From: Pyropia haitanensis
Taxonomy: Eukaryota > Rhodophyta > Bangiophyceae > Bangiales > Bangiaceae
Length of the DNA: 64,000 nt
NCBI GenBank assembly: GCA_008729055.1
Contig: SDUX01000008.1
Location: forward strand, 1,798,001-1,862,000
Direction: 5' to 3'
In this document: piece after piece, positions 1-11,587 of the stretch
How positions within the stretch are numbered: position 1 is the stretch's first letter
Layout: every line of letters starts with the position of its first letter
Made by a program: the position numbers and the translations under genes
Notes under the pieces: model-generated
The model's database searches: none
The model's input: the letters and a program-made list of their open reading frames with translations, nothing else
Told to the model about the DNA's origin: nothing

Positions 1-1854
1 AGGCCGCGCCGGGGTGGCCGCCACCGCGCCAGCCATCCCCGCCACCCCCCTCCCCCCCAGAGTGGGGCGGCGCGTACGGGCCGCCACCGCCGACACTGCC
101 ACCACCGCCGCCGCCGCCACCGCCACCATCACCGAGAGGCCCGTCCCGGTAGGGTGGCCACGCGTGGCCGACCGTCGGCGGTGGCCCGTGGCGGTCGGAC
201 GAGCGCGGCGGGTAGCCATTGCCATAGGCGTCGCCGGCGCTGGCGCCGGCACCGCCGGGTGGCACGCCGCCCCGTGGCGGCGGCCCGTACGCGTCGTAAG
301 GTGGGGGCGGCGGCTGCGGCGGCCCGAGCGGCGGCCCGTACGCCACGGGCGGCGCGCCGGGCGGGAACGCGGCAGCGGGGGGTGGTAGGCCGTCGCGGTA
401 CGGCACGTAGGGGGGCCTCGGCTCCTCGCCGGGGGGTGCGGGCGCGTACGCGCCCATCCCCGGCGGCGGCTCCCCACCGGAAGCGGGCGGCGCGCCGTAT
501 GGGCCACCACCCCGTGGCGGCTCCCCGCCGGGGGGGCCGCCGTAGCCGCCGCTGACGCCGCGCGCCTCCGCCCCACCCGGCGGTAGAGGGCCGTAGCGCA
601 ACCCGTCGGGCGGTCGCGGCGGCGAGTACAACCGCGGTTCCCCATCAGGTGCATAGTAGGGCGCGTGGCTGGGTCCGGCGGGCGGGGGGGGAAACACCCC
701 TTCAGGGGGAGGCGCCCCGCCGCCCCCGTACACGCCCGCCAGCGGGCCGTAAGGAGGCGGCAGTCTGTATGCGCCTTGCGGAGGGAAGGGCGAGGGGTAG
801 GCATCGCCCCCTCGCGGCGGGGCGTACGGGACGCCCAACTCGCCACCGCCACCGCCGCCGCCGCCTCCGCCGCCGCCGCCGCCGGAGCCGTCACCAGGGG
901 GGTGAGCGGGGAACCCGCCGCCCCGCGCACCCCCTGGCGGCGGCGGCGGCGACGGACCGCCGTCCCCGTCCACGCCGCGAAAAGGATGAGCGGCGACCAT
1001 CGCCGGCGAGCCGCCACCGACACCGCCTCCGCCACCGCCGCCACCACCACCACGCCGCCGCCCATCCCGCTCCCGCGAAGGCCGCTGGTCGGGGCTGCGG
1101 CCGTCGCCCGCCGAGCGGGAAGATGACGACGGCGCGGCGGCGGGCTCGCCCGCCGCAGCGGGGACGGCCGGGTCGGGCGCGCGCACGATCAGCCGCGCGT
1201 ACGTGGGGAGACCGCGGGCGGCCGGGGGGGGTGGCTTGGCGCTGCGCTCCGCCGCGGACAGAAGCGGGCCCGCGTCGCCGTCGGCCTCGGCCGTCGCGGC
1301 AGCAGGCGCGCCCGCCCCAGCCGCGGGCCCTGTCCCCGCCGCCGCACCAGCAGCAGGCTCAACGGCGGGCACACCAGCCGCCGCTACACCAGCCGGGTCC
1401 GTCTCTGGCGGTCCAGATGGGTCCGTCGCCCGTGTACCCGCAGCGCCCATCGATGGCGTAGCAGTCACGGCCGTCGCCCGGGCGGCGCCCGCGACGGATG
1501 TCGATGCAGCGGTCGGCAGTTTCGACGACGAGGCCGTCCCCGCGGTTGCTGGTGCGGCCGCTCCCTCACCAGCCGCCGCAGCGGCTGCTGCAGTCCCAGG
1601 AGCGGCCGCCACATCCGTCGCGACCGCGGCCGTCGCGGCGGGCACCAGCGCGGCTGCCGCGTCGGCGGGCGGGTCGGAAGCCCCGGTGGCGCCGTCAGCC
1701 GCAGCTGGTGCCGCCGCCGCGGTCGTCGCAGCAGGCGCCGCTCGTAGTGGAGCGCCCGCCAAGCCGCCGTCGCCACTGGCCGTCCCCCCCGCGACAGGCG
1801 CCGCTATTGCGGTGGCCAGGGGCGCCCCAGCCGTTGCCGCCACCGCCGCCGCCC

Positions 1855-1885
<31 letters not shown>

Positions 1886-4800
1886 GGCTGCGGGGCCACC
1901 ATCCGCCGCGGTGCCCGGCGTGGGCGCATCCCCCGCCGCCTGTTTGCCGCCGCCCCCGCCGGCAGACCCGCCCCGCGACCGCGACCGCGGTGGCGGCCGC
2001 CGCGGGGGCGACGGCCGTGGCGACGCTGCCGGTGGTGGCGACGGCGGCGGCGGCGGCGACGGCGGCGCCACCACCACCGTCTGGTCTGGCAAGCGGTCAA
2101 TGACAAACGGAGGCGGCCGCGCGGCGGCGGCGGCCGACGCCGCGGCGGCGCGCTCCCGGCCGGCGGCGGCGCGCTCGCGCTCGGCGGCGGCGCGCTCCCG
2201 CTCGGCCCGCTCGGCCGCCTCCCGCGCGGGCGCGACCGCCTCGGCCAGCGAGTCCACCCGCCGCAGCGGGACGGCGCGGGTGGAGAGGGCGGCCAGCCAC
2301 CCAGACGTGTGTGCGTCGGGGTGGGGGGGGGCGGTGTCACGCCGCGCGGCCGGGGTGCGGCCCCCGCCCGGGGGGGGGCGCCCCGCCCGCCACCATTGTC
2401 GGTCCGCCGGTGGGCAGCCCCGCGTGAGGGCGGGGGGAGAGCGAGGGCATCCCGAGTTGGGGGAGCAGCCACAGCGGCTGCGCCGCCGCCGCCGTCGCCA
2501 CCACCGCCGCTGCCGCCGCCGCCGCCACTGCTGCCGTAGGCAACATGAGCGCTGGCGTTGCTATCAGCCCGCATGGGAGGGGCAGCTGGCTGGGTAGCAG
2601 AAACGGGCACGGGCGTTGGGAGATACGGCCCAGCCGCCGCCGACGCCGCCGCCGCCCCCCCCACGCGCGGCCCCGCGGCGAGGCCGGCGGTGGCGGTGAC
2701 AATGGTCGGTGCCGCCGCCGGTGTCGCCGCCGGTGCCGCGGCGTCGACGGCGCCCGCCCCCTCCCCCGCCGACTGAAACGCCGACAGCGCGGCGATGACC
2801 TCGTGGAGGAGCGCCGATGGGATCCGCCCAGACGAGATGGCCGCAGCGACGGCGGCCTCAAGGTCGCCGCCATTGGCGGTGGCGTCGTCGTAGATCTCTT
2901 GGATGGCGGCTTGCACGTGGGGCGCCACGGTGGGTGGCACAGTGGGCTCCGCCGCGGGCGCCGTCGCGGGCGCCGCCGTAGATGCTGCCGGAGGCGCCGC
3001 CACGGCCGCCGAGGGAGCCGCCGCAGGAGCCGCCGCGGGAGCCGCAACAGGTGCCAGAGCTGCCACCGCCGCAGTCGACGGCGCAGGCGTCGCCGTAACT
3101 GTCGCTGCCGTCGTGGGAGGGACGGGGGATGGGGTAACCGGCGCTGGCAACGGCGGCGCCTGTAGGGGAGGCGGGTGTTGTGACGGCAATGGGGGAGCAG
3201 CGCCGGGGACCATGACGTTGACAGACCCCGACTGCTGCTGACCTTGGGAGGGCGGCTGCGCCTGGTGCACCGGACGCACCTGCGGCTGCACCTGAGCTTG
3301 TTGTTCGTGTGGCACCTGCTGCTGCCGTTCCTGTTGCAACTGCCCCTGCTGCTGCTGCTGTGGCTGCTGCTGCGCTAGTTGTGATTGCTGCTGCTGCTGT
3401 TGCGGCGGCTGCTGCTGCAGCGGCGGCTGACGCGGTTGCTGTGCAACGGGATAGGGGTCCCCCACCTGTGGCCGCGGCGCACCCGCCGACATTCGCTCGT
3501 GCTCCAGCTGCGCCTGCAGCACGAGGAGCTGCTGGGCCAGCAGCTCCCGCTGCCGTGACTCCACCGCCTTGTCATGCTCTGCGCGCTGCCGCGCAGCCTC
3601 TGCGCGCTGGCGTGCCGCCTCGGCCTCTACCGCCGCTGCCGCCGCCACCGCCGCCGTGTCTGCTGCCGGTGCCGGGGCGGTGGCGCCCAGGTGCCGCAGC
3701 GCGGCGGCCTGCTGGTCCGGTGGCAGGCCCGCCACTACAGACTGCAGCAATTGCACAACAGAGGAGAGCTTGGCGTCGTCCCCCCCTGGCACCGGCCCAA
3801 CGGGCACGGGCGCTGGCGCCAGGACAGCGTGCTGAGGGGGCGGGGGCACCGCCGGCGGTGCCGCAGAGGGGGCATTGGGGGGGGACAGGGCACTGGTGAG
3901 GGTGGCCAACAAGGCCTGCGCACCGCCGCCGCTCGTACCTTCTTGCGCCTGCAAAGCGAGCAGCTGTTCCAGCAGCGCGACGGTCTCATGGTCGCCCACG
4001 GGCGCCGTCGACGGCGTGGAGGCTGGCGCAGCGGCTTGCCATGGCGGGGGCCGCCCTGCGAGTGGCCCCGGGGCGACGTGCAGGGGTGGGCCCGCGAGCG
4101 CCACGCCTGCCGGGAACGCTGCCGGGCCAGGAGGCGGACCCCCCTGCGGCTGCTGCGTCCCCTGTGTCTGCTCCATTAGTTGCTGGAAAAAGGTCAGCGC
4201 TTCGGTCAGCTCGGGCTGTGCGGGCGCGGGTCCAGGCGGGCCGGCCATCCCAGGCGGCCCGCCCGCCACCAGCTGCGGGAAGCCGCCGCCGCCACGCGCA
4301 GCAGCCAGCACGGCTAACCGCACCGCGTCGGCGGGGGGGATGGCCCGCTCCACCGGCCCGTGCACGGCCAGGAGCAGGCCGCGGGAGCGCGCATCGTCAA
4401 TGAGCGCCGCCCAGTCGGGGGAGCCCTCGGCGAGCGCCGCGGCGTTGCCAAGGACGACCAGCGAGCCACGCGCGCGGGTGAGGCCGACATTCATCCGCCG
4501 GATGTCGCGGACAAAGCCAATGCTGCCGCTACCGCCGCCGCCACGCCCGCCCCGCCGGGTCGTGCGCACGCACGAAAAGACGACAAACTCCTTCTCCCGC
4601 CCCTGAAAGCCGTCGACCGTGTCAATCTCCACGACCGGGGCAGCCACGCCGGCGCGGCCAAACGCGGAACGGAGGGTGTGGAGCTGCTTCTTGTACGGGG
4701 TGACCACACCGAAGCCGCCGCTGACATTCACGCTCTCCTCCTCGCTATGGGGGGCTTCCGTGCCACCGCCGTCGCCATCCCCCCCCCCGTTGCCCACGCC

Positions 4801-7800
4801 CGACTTGGTGCGGGAGCGGAAGAGCGAGTGCCGCGGGTGGAGCTCCCGGAGGCGAACAAAAATCGTCGCCGCCAGCTGCGCCTCTGCTGGGTTGAAGACG
4901 GACGACGCGTCCGCGTCGCGGCGCTCCACCCCCCCCCGCACGTCGAGAAACACGTACGGCCCGAGACGTGGCGCAATCACCGGCACATGATGCCACGGCC
5001 GGTCCCGTGAAACCGCCAGCTCCGGGTCGTCCCCTAGGCGGCCGCCGTAAAAGTGGCGGCAAGGGAACGCCGAGATGGCCGGATGCATGCGGTACTGGGT
5101 GTCGAGGCGGGAGACGGGCATCCCAGACCGCACTAGCCGGTCCAGGAGGGAAAGGCCCAGAGGGATGGACCCGCTGATGACCGTGGCCGGCAGCTGTTGG
5201 GGGTCCCCCACGAGAATCAGCCGCGAGGCACCCAAGCAGAGGGGGATGATGCTGGCGGGCTCCGTCGCTTGGGCGGCCTCGTCAATCACGACCAGGTCAA
5301 ACAGGTCCCGCTCGTCGCTGTGGGACTCCTCCCCAAAGTCCCCCTCCTCGTCATCATCTGCGGCGTCAACGCCCCCACGGCCGCCCCGCCGCCGCGACGG
5401 CCGCCGTCGGCGCTGCGGCGTCGGCAGCAACGACGACGCCCCCGACAGCGTCGCAAACACCAGCTGCGCGTCCTCAATGAACGTGCGCTCCAGGGCGCGG
5501 ATCTTGGCGCCTTGGGAGCCCCGGCCCATCAGAATGTCAAACCGTCGACGGTCCCGCTGCAGCCGCTCCACCCGCTCGTGCAGCGCAATGAGCTTTGTAA
5601 AGTTGGCCTTGGTATGCTGCAGGCCGTTGTTTTCGTGCACGACCGCCTCCGACGCGGCCTGCCACGCGGCGCACCACGCATCCCGCGCGGCGGCGTGCTC
5701 CTTAAAGCCCGGCGTCCGCTCGCCCGGCGCGGGTGGCGGCGCAGACAGCCGCTCGACAAACGCCTCGGCCTGCCCCCGAGCGGTGAGGAGGCGGGCGGTG
5801 GCGGTCATCTTGGGGCTGCTGCCGAGCCGCGCCAGCTCGGGCCGGTACGTATCGCCGTGGCCGTCGACAAAGCCCGTCGCGGCTAGCCGCGTCAGCAGCT
5901 CGTCGACACCCGCGTTGGACGGCGCGCACACCAGCAGCCGCGGCCGCCGGGGCTGATCTGCGGGCGTCACGTCAATGTCCGCGTCGAGGCGGGCGGTGGC
6001 GTGGCGCCAGCCCGCCGCGGGCGTGGGCGCCCCATCGGCCGCCGGCGCGCCGCCGGCGGGGTCCTGCACCGCGTCCAGGGCGGGGTGCCACGGCGCCATA
6101 TCCGAGTCGTACCCCGAGTCCACATCGTCCTCTGCCAGGGTAATCGACGCATCCACATCCTCCCAGCCGCCGCCCACGGCCGCGGTGGCGCTCGTGCCCG
6201 TCGCGGGCACGCCGCCGACGGTGGTGGCCGGCGTGGCGGCGCCGCCCTCCCCCACTACCTCGGCCTTGACGCCGCCGCCGCCGCCGCCGCCCGGGTGCCA
6301 GCTCGACCGCTTGCGCCCGCCCGCGGCGGTGGACACCGTCCCCCCCGCCAACGCGTCCGCGCGCGCCGCCTTGGCCGCCGCCCCCGCCGCCCGGCGGAGC
6401 GCCTCCGCTGCGTCCGCCTCGGCCCGGAGCTTGCGGTTGTGCGCCTCGAGCGCCTTGAGCAGCGAGTCATAGTACACCTGGTACCGCGCCGAGTGGAGCA
6501 CGTTGAGCAGCGCGAGCGTCGTCCGCGTCTTGCCCGTCCCGGGGGGCCCCTGCAGTACCGACAGACCGCCCGCGGCGGCAATGTCCGCCACCGCCCCGCC
6601 CTGCGACGCGTTGAGGCCGGTCGCTTTGGCCACCCGCACCGCGTACCGCCGCGCGTGGGACGCGTCCGCCGACGCGGCAGCGGCGCCCTCAGGGCGCGGC
6701 CGGAGGAGCGCCGGCAGCAGCGGCGCGGCGCGCAGGCGCGCCACCGCCGTGTACTCGCGCTGGACGGTGACGATGCCGCCCAGGCGGAGGAGCACCCACA
6801 CCTCCTCCCCGCCCCGCGGTCGGACGACCGCGTCGTCAGCAGCCGACAGGGCGCCGCTGCCCGCGTCGGCGCCACCGCGCTCTGCGTCCGCGCCCGCCAG
6901 GCCGGCGGGCAGATCCGCGTCGACGCCCGCCGCCGGCGCGGGTACCCCCGGCCGCGGCCGGCGGAGGAGCCGCAGCTTGGCCGGCTGCCCGCTCTCCGCG
7001 CGGAGCACCACCGCCATGAGCGCCCGCCGCGGGATGGGCGGTGGCGGCCGCGCCGGCGGCACGTCGCGGCGGTCCCCCTCCCGCGCGTGCAGCGTCCACA
7101 CCGCCACCACGTCGCCCGTGCGGACGCGGAGGTCCCCGCCGCCGGGCGCCGCGACGCGGGCGACGACGCCCCAGGCGGGCGCGGGCGCGGCGAGCGCGGA
7201 CAGCACGTGCACCCGCACGGCCGTGCCGACAGCGTCATCGTCAAACGCGGCGCCGGCGCCACCACCCGCCCCACCCCCGCGGCCGCGGCCGCCGCCGCCG
7301 CCACGGGCGCGCGGCGCGGGCGACGCGACGAGCGCGGGCGCGCGCGCGTACTTCTCCGCGGCGGCGGCGAGCTCCGCGCGGAGCTCGCCGAGGAGCAGCG
7401 GCCCAAAGTGCGCCGCGTACGCGCCGTGCGATGCAAACGCCAGGCGCGTGCCGTCGACGGCCACGCCGCGGGCGTCAACGGCTGCGCCCACCGCGCCGAC
7501 GGCCGCGCCTGCTGGTGGGGGGGGAGCGGATGGCGCGGCGGAAGGGGCCGCGGCGGTCGACACGGCCGCGCCGCCGCCTCCACCCCCACTTGGACCGCCG
7601 CCGCCGCCGCCGCCACCGCCGCCACCGCCGCCACCGCCGCCGCCGCCCCCTCCCCGCTCCCCGCTGGCATCTGTGGTGTCGGGCGCCGGCAGCAGCAGCG
7701 TGTGCGGCCGCCAGCGGACAATGGCAAGCTGCAGCGCCGCCGACGCGTCGGCGGCAGCGACGGACGCGGCGGTGGCCGAGCCGGCCGGGTGCGCGCTGGC

Positions 7801-7803
7801 CAT
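1..7803 (-). CDS. SEN1/senataxin-like superfamily 1 RNA/DNA helicase, 3' end beyond window
   Basis: Predicted ATP-dependent nucleic-acid helicase of the UPF1/SEN1 group, which acts in transcription termination and R-loop or RNA metabolism. From ATG 7803 (GCGGCCATGG context; the ATG at 7962 lacks conserved sequence after it) the visible motifs are Walker A GPPGTGKT near residue 419, CAPSNAGVDELL (motif Ia), DEAA at 841-844 (motif II), GDPQQLPAT (III), QYRMHP near 903 (IV), DTVDGFQGREKEF (V) and NVGLTRAR near 1106 (VI). A Pro/Gln-rich tail follows, with a glutamine block at about 3292-3440. The helicase frame stops at 1804, but from about 2320 down to base 1 the adjacent minus frame has no stop and reads like protein: a charged ERERAAAERER stretch, then Pro/Gly/Tyr-rich YGPP repeats. 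I infer one gene with a 1-nt frame change in the C-run near 2322-2331 and a 3' end outside the window. No introns seen. Confidence 0.85.
2296..2345 (-). other. Probable homopolymer-linked frame change in the helicase gene
   Basis: The reading frame of the helicase ORF loses protein character here, and the frame offset by one base becomes the good one (AHTSGWLAALSTRAV, then LRRVDSLAEAV). A run of nine G on the plus strand lies at the changeover. No convincing GT-AG intron spans it. An assembly error or a true indel are both possible. Confidence 0.6.
3292..3440 (-). repeat. CAG/CTG-rich tract encoding a glutamine-rich segment
   Basis: Interrupted CAG/CAA repeats on the minus strand inside the helicase gene encode blocks of up to six consecutive Gln between Pro and Ser. 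Such tracts are prone to length change and are typical of intrinsically disordered tails. Confidence 0.7.
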
Positions 7804-8710
7804 GGCCGCCGACGTGCGGCGGCCGCGGCGGGCGGGCGGCGCGGCGACATGTACGTGGGTGCGCGGCCCGCGAGGACGCCGCGTACGGACGTGAACGCGC
7901 GCCGGTGAGTGGTGTTGCGCCGGTTGGGAACACCTACTTAGTTGTGTCCGACACAATCTCATGGAAATATGATGTAATTAGTACCAGCCAAAACAATGAA
8001 AAAGAAGTTCCTTAGAGACTTGTCAGAAAGACCGCGAAAAAGGAACTTCGGCACGACTCTGAACACGTAGGTGCTGGCTGCCCAACGGCCCCACCACACC
8101 TCTGGATGCTGCTGGCGAAGCACGCAGCCTGTTCTCGCATGACTGGAGACTGGATGATGCTGGCGCCGTCTTTCACATGCTGGTGGGCCTCGCAGACGTA
8201 CCCCCTCTCTCCATGAACGGTAGACTCTTGTGCTCAAACCTTCTCTCCCTGTTCCAAACAAGAGAAGTAGCGCATAGCCGCACAACCGCAGCTCAACAGT
8301 GGTCGCTGGCGTGGGCCACACGGCGCGCACGGCTCTCATCCGAGAGCCCGGCCGTCTATCTAGCAGGTCGTAGCGGGCTCAGCGGCTTGCCGCACGGCAA
8401 GCACAAGTGCGAGGTCCACCTGCTTCTTGTCTGAGGGAGCACGCACGCCAGCAGGGAGATCCAGTTCTCCAAAACCCGACCACCCCTCGCACCACACCGA
8501 CGGTGGCCGCAGCCCTCACAACTCACATCGGTACTCAGTCGACAGCCAGCGCCGGTGGTACCAAATGACTCTGGGGCGTAACGCCGGTGGCAAAGCGGCA
8601 GACCAGATGACGCTGCAGTAAAAGTCCACCCCAAGTAAGGGAAAGGGGTAGAAAAGTGGACGTAGGCGCAATGCCGCGCCCACCCATCAGCTCCATGGCA
8701 CAACAACCGA
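7804..8710. other. Intergenic region upstream of the helicase gene
   Basis: This lies between two minus-strand genes, so it holds the helicase promoter and the 3' flank of the DENN gene. It is clearly richer in AT than its surroundings at 7930-8060. ORFs here have no recognisable protein features. No TATA box in a firm position was found. Confidence 0.5.
7942..7956. promoter_or_regulatory. 15-bp perfect palindrome, possible regulator site
   Basis: TTGTGTC-C-GACACAA is an exact inverted repeat with one central base. It lies about 140 bp upstream of the helicase ATG in an AT-richer patch. A dimeric transcription-factor site is an inference; no known site is matched. Confidence 0.25.
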
Positions 8711-11587
8711 CTACTTGATGCCCAGTAGGGAGGAAAGGGCACGCCCCGACGCTGACCGTAGGGGCCGCAGTCGGGCGGCGCCGACGTCAGAGAGTGAAAG
8801 TGACGCAGACGCGCTGCAGAGGTCAGCTGACACACCTTCCGTCGCGGCCGCCACGTCGAGCACGGGGGCCACCACGTCGGCGCTCGAGCCGGCTAGCCCC
8901 GCCGGCAGCGGGTCGCCGAGCAGCATCACGCCGCCGCCAAGAGCCGGCGCGGGCGCTGACCGGCGAGGCGTCGGCGCCGCCAGCGCGCGCGCCGCCGCTG
9001 GTGGAGCCGACGCCGACGCCGGCTGCGACAAAGGCAGTGTCGCCGCCGCACCCACCGACTGCCGAGGCCGACTGGCGTCCCGAGGCGGCCGGTAACGCCC
9101 TGGCAAAGCCTGCGGCCCCACCTCAGCCCCCATAGCAGCCGCCGCAGACGCCGCAGCCGCTGCTGCCCAGTTGTCGGCCAACGCAGCGTACGCCGACGTC
9201 TGGCGGAGGGTAGCAAAAAAAGAGTCGGGCTCAGGCCCCCGCCGCTTGGCCCCGCCAAGACCCGTCGCAGCCACAGCGCTACGATACGAGCCAGCCAGGC
9301 GGGACACGCTGGGGCGGCGGCTCGACAGGGGACGATGAGAAGCCGACCGCATTGGTGGGGGGGGGATGTCCGCGGTGGAAGGGAGGGCCTCCGTGTCTTG
9401 GCTGCCTGCCAGAGCCCCGCCCGGCGCAGCCGCCAATCCCGCTGATGGACACGGCACGCTACCAGGCGCGGGCGCGGTGGTAGCGCCAGCGAACGCCCCA
9501 GTCGCTGACGGCGCCCACGATTCGGTTGACAGCGACCGGCTGCTAGCCGTCAACGCAGACGCCATGGATGACAAGGAGCGGCTGGACCAGGAGCGACCAA
9601 GCGTCGGGCTGCGTGGGGGTGGCGCGTCAAAGCCATCTCCACCACTACCGCGGCTACTGGTGCGGCCCTCATCCACGGCCGCCGGCGAACCGGGCGGGGG
9701 GGTCGACAACGGGCGAGCTCGTGGTGGGGAAGGCGGCCGCGGCGGCGGCGGTGAGACCTTATCAGCAAAAACAGCAGTGGTACCCGCGAGCGGGCCGGTG
9801 GCGGCCTCACGCCTCAACAGCGACGCAACCATCACCCCCACCGCCGACTCCACATCCGCATCCGTTGTGCACGCCCGCAGGTGCCGCAGCAGTGACGCGC
9901 GGAGACGGCGGGGCATCTGGCAGGTCGCACCACCACGCTGTGCACCCCCCCCGTTGGCACCGACGCCGTGGAGAGTCAGGTCCCCACTGTCCAGGTCCGC
10001 CACGAGCAGCTCGTCAACGGGCAGGTGTGGCACCGCCTCCGCGTCGGCGGCCGTCACGCCGACCAGCAGCGGCGTCGGCGCGCACAAAACCTCTACCGCG
10101 CCAGCTGGAAGAAGCGGCACAAGCGTGTGGGCCCAACGCAGTGGCGCCACTAGGCTGCTGAGCGCGACGGTTGCCCACGCGGCCGCCTCGCCGGAAACAG
10201 CGGTCAAGGCCACCCGCTGCTCGAGGAGCACAGCGGTGAGCAGCGCGAGCAGGCCGTTGCCACCCACGGCGCGAAGGAGCGTCAGTGAGCCGCCTGCAAC
10301 CCGGCCGGGAGCGCCCAAGGGAACAGTCAGGGAGGGGGGAAGCGGTAGAGGGTTCCCGCCACCACCACCTTGCGAGGCCAGCAAGTCGGAGACGCTGGCG
10401 CTGGGCGACGGCGCCTGTGGCGGCGGCGGCGACGGCGACGGGGTCCGCCGCCTGCGCGTCAAGCTTGGGGTAACGCGGACAGACGGAGTAAAGTTCCAGG
10501 TTCCCCGCGCCGCCGCCGCGTCGTCGTCGGCCAACACAGAGGCGACGGCGCGGGCAATTTCGAGCGGATCGGAAAGGGCGGCCGCGGTCACGTCCACCGA
10601 GTCCACGCTGCTGCGGCAGGCATCCTCGGCGTCGACCGCCGGCACGCCGCCTGCCCCTGCACCCAACAGCACGTCGTCATCAAGGGAACCGGGGACAGCA
10701 CCGATCGGGGAGTCAACGACAATGCCGCGGCCAGTGGTGGCCGCGACGGCAGCGGCAGACTTGGCAGCTGCCGCCGCCGCGGCAGCCGCCTCCAGCCGCC
10801 CCAGCCGCGCGTGCCATGGCGCGCGGACGGCAGACCACACGACGAGGGAGTCCATAACACCCGCAACGCGCCCCAGCCCCGCCGGCGCGTGGCAGCCCGA
10901 AGAGAGCGCCACCAGCGCGGCGGCAGGCACGGGCGCCGCTGGGTCCGCGTCGGCACCCTCGGGGCCAGGCGACACGTGGCACGCCACCGCCCACACGCGG
11001 GGGCATGCAGCCGCCGGCGACAGGCCACCGGGACAGCCGCCCGCACACAGGGACGGCACGGCCACGGGAAACGCGCGGGGCGTCACCCCCGCCGGCGCCA
11101 CCCCTGCCGTCGCCCCGCCTGGCCGCCTGTCGGCGGCCGTTGCGGTTGTCGACACCCGCGTCGTCCGCTCGTCGGGTGCCCCGTCCGCGGCCACGCCCGA
11201 CCCCCACCGTGGCGCGCGTGGCGGCACCGCCGGGGGGAGGGCGAGCGCGGCCAGCCGCCGGAGGGTGGCGTCCACCCACGCGGGGCTCCCGTGGTGGTTC
11301 ACATCCCCGCCGGGCGGTGGCGGCAATGCCGCATCCCCTGCCGGCAGCTTATCGCAGCAGGTGGGGCGGCCAAAAAAGGCGGCCACCTCCGCCTCGTCCG
11401 AGTCGAGGTCGTCCCACCCGTCGACGCCAGACATGCCGCCGCCGTTACCGGCCACGCCGACGCCATCACCGCCGCCGCCTCCGCCGCCTCCACCGCCGCC
11501 GCCCCCGCCGCCCACCGCCGCCACCCGCTGTACGGTCACCGTCCGGTCCGCATCGCGGTACAGAACCGCCACCCACACAGGCCCCAT
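8711..11587 (-). CDS. DENN-domain protein, putative Rab guanine nucleotide exchange factor
   Basis: A 958-residue protein. DENN modules activate Rab GTPases in membrane trafficking. The central cDENN block is clear at residues 440-540: LLALLTAVLLEQRVALTA, then APLRWAHTLVPLLPAGAVEV, then CAPTPLLVGV, and the acidic LLVADLDSGDLTL that normally leads into dDENN. An upstream block starting near residue 170 (FPVAVPSL, then VWAVACHVSPG) fits uDENN. The last 350 residues are Ser/Pro/Arg-rich and look disordered. The ATG at 11587 is preceded two codons upstream by an in-frame TGA, which supports it as the start unless a 5' exon exists. One uninterrupted frame, no intron needed. The subfamily cannot be told. 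Confidence 0.8.
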   Translation of the reverse strand: MGPVWVAVLYRDADRTVTVQRVAAVGGGGGGGGGGGGGGGDGVGVAGNGGGMSGVDGWDDLDSDEAEVAAFFGRPTCCDKLPAGDAALPPPPGGDVNHHGSPAWVDATLRRLAALALPPAVPPRAPRWGSGVAADGAPDERTTRVSTTATAADRRPGGATAGVAPAGVTPRAFPVAVPSLCAGGCPGGLSPAAACPRVWAVACHVSPGPEGADADPAAPVPAAALVALSSGCHAPAGLGRVAGVMDSLVVWSAVRAPWHARLGRLEAAAAAAAAAKSAAAVAATTGRGIVVDSPIGAVPGSLDDDVLLGAGAGGVPAVDAEDACRSSVDSVDVTAAALSDPLEIARAVASVLADDDAAAARGTWNFTPSVRVTPSLTRRRRTPSPSPPPPQAPSPSASVSDLLASQGGGGGNPLPLPPSLTVPLGAPGRVAGGSLTLLRAVGGNGLLALLTAVLLEQRVALTAVSGEAAAWATVALSSLVAPLRWAHTLVPLLPAGAVEVLCAPTPLLVGVTAADAEAVPHLPVDELLVADLDSGDLTLHGVGANGGGAQRGGATCQMPRRLRASLLRHLRACTTDADVESAVGVMVASLLRREAATGPLAGTTAVFADKVSPPPPRPPSPPRARPLSTPPPGSPAAVDEGRTSSRGSGGDGFDAPPPRSPTLGRSWSSRSLSSMASALTASSRSLSTESWAPSATGAFAGATTAPAPGSVPCPSAGLAAAPGGALAGSQDTEALPSTADIPPPPMRSASHRPLSSRRPSVSRLAGSYRSAVAATGLGGAKRRGPEPDSFFATLRQTSAYAALADNWAAAAAASAAAAMGAEVGPQALPGRYRPPRDASRPRQSVGAAATLPLSQPASASAPPAAARALAAPTPRRSAPAPALGGGVMLLGDPLPAGLAGSSADVVAPVLDVAAATEGVSADLCSASASLSLSDVGAARLRPLRSASGRALSSLLGIK

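Noticed and set aside
7804..7962. N-terminal 53 residues of the helicase ORF from ATG 7962
   Set aside because: Composition differs (His/Arg/Thr-rich) and ATG 7803 has a better context, so the shorter start was preferred.
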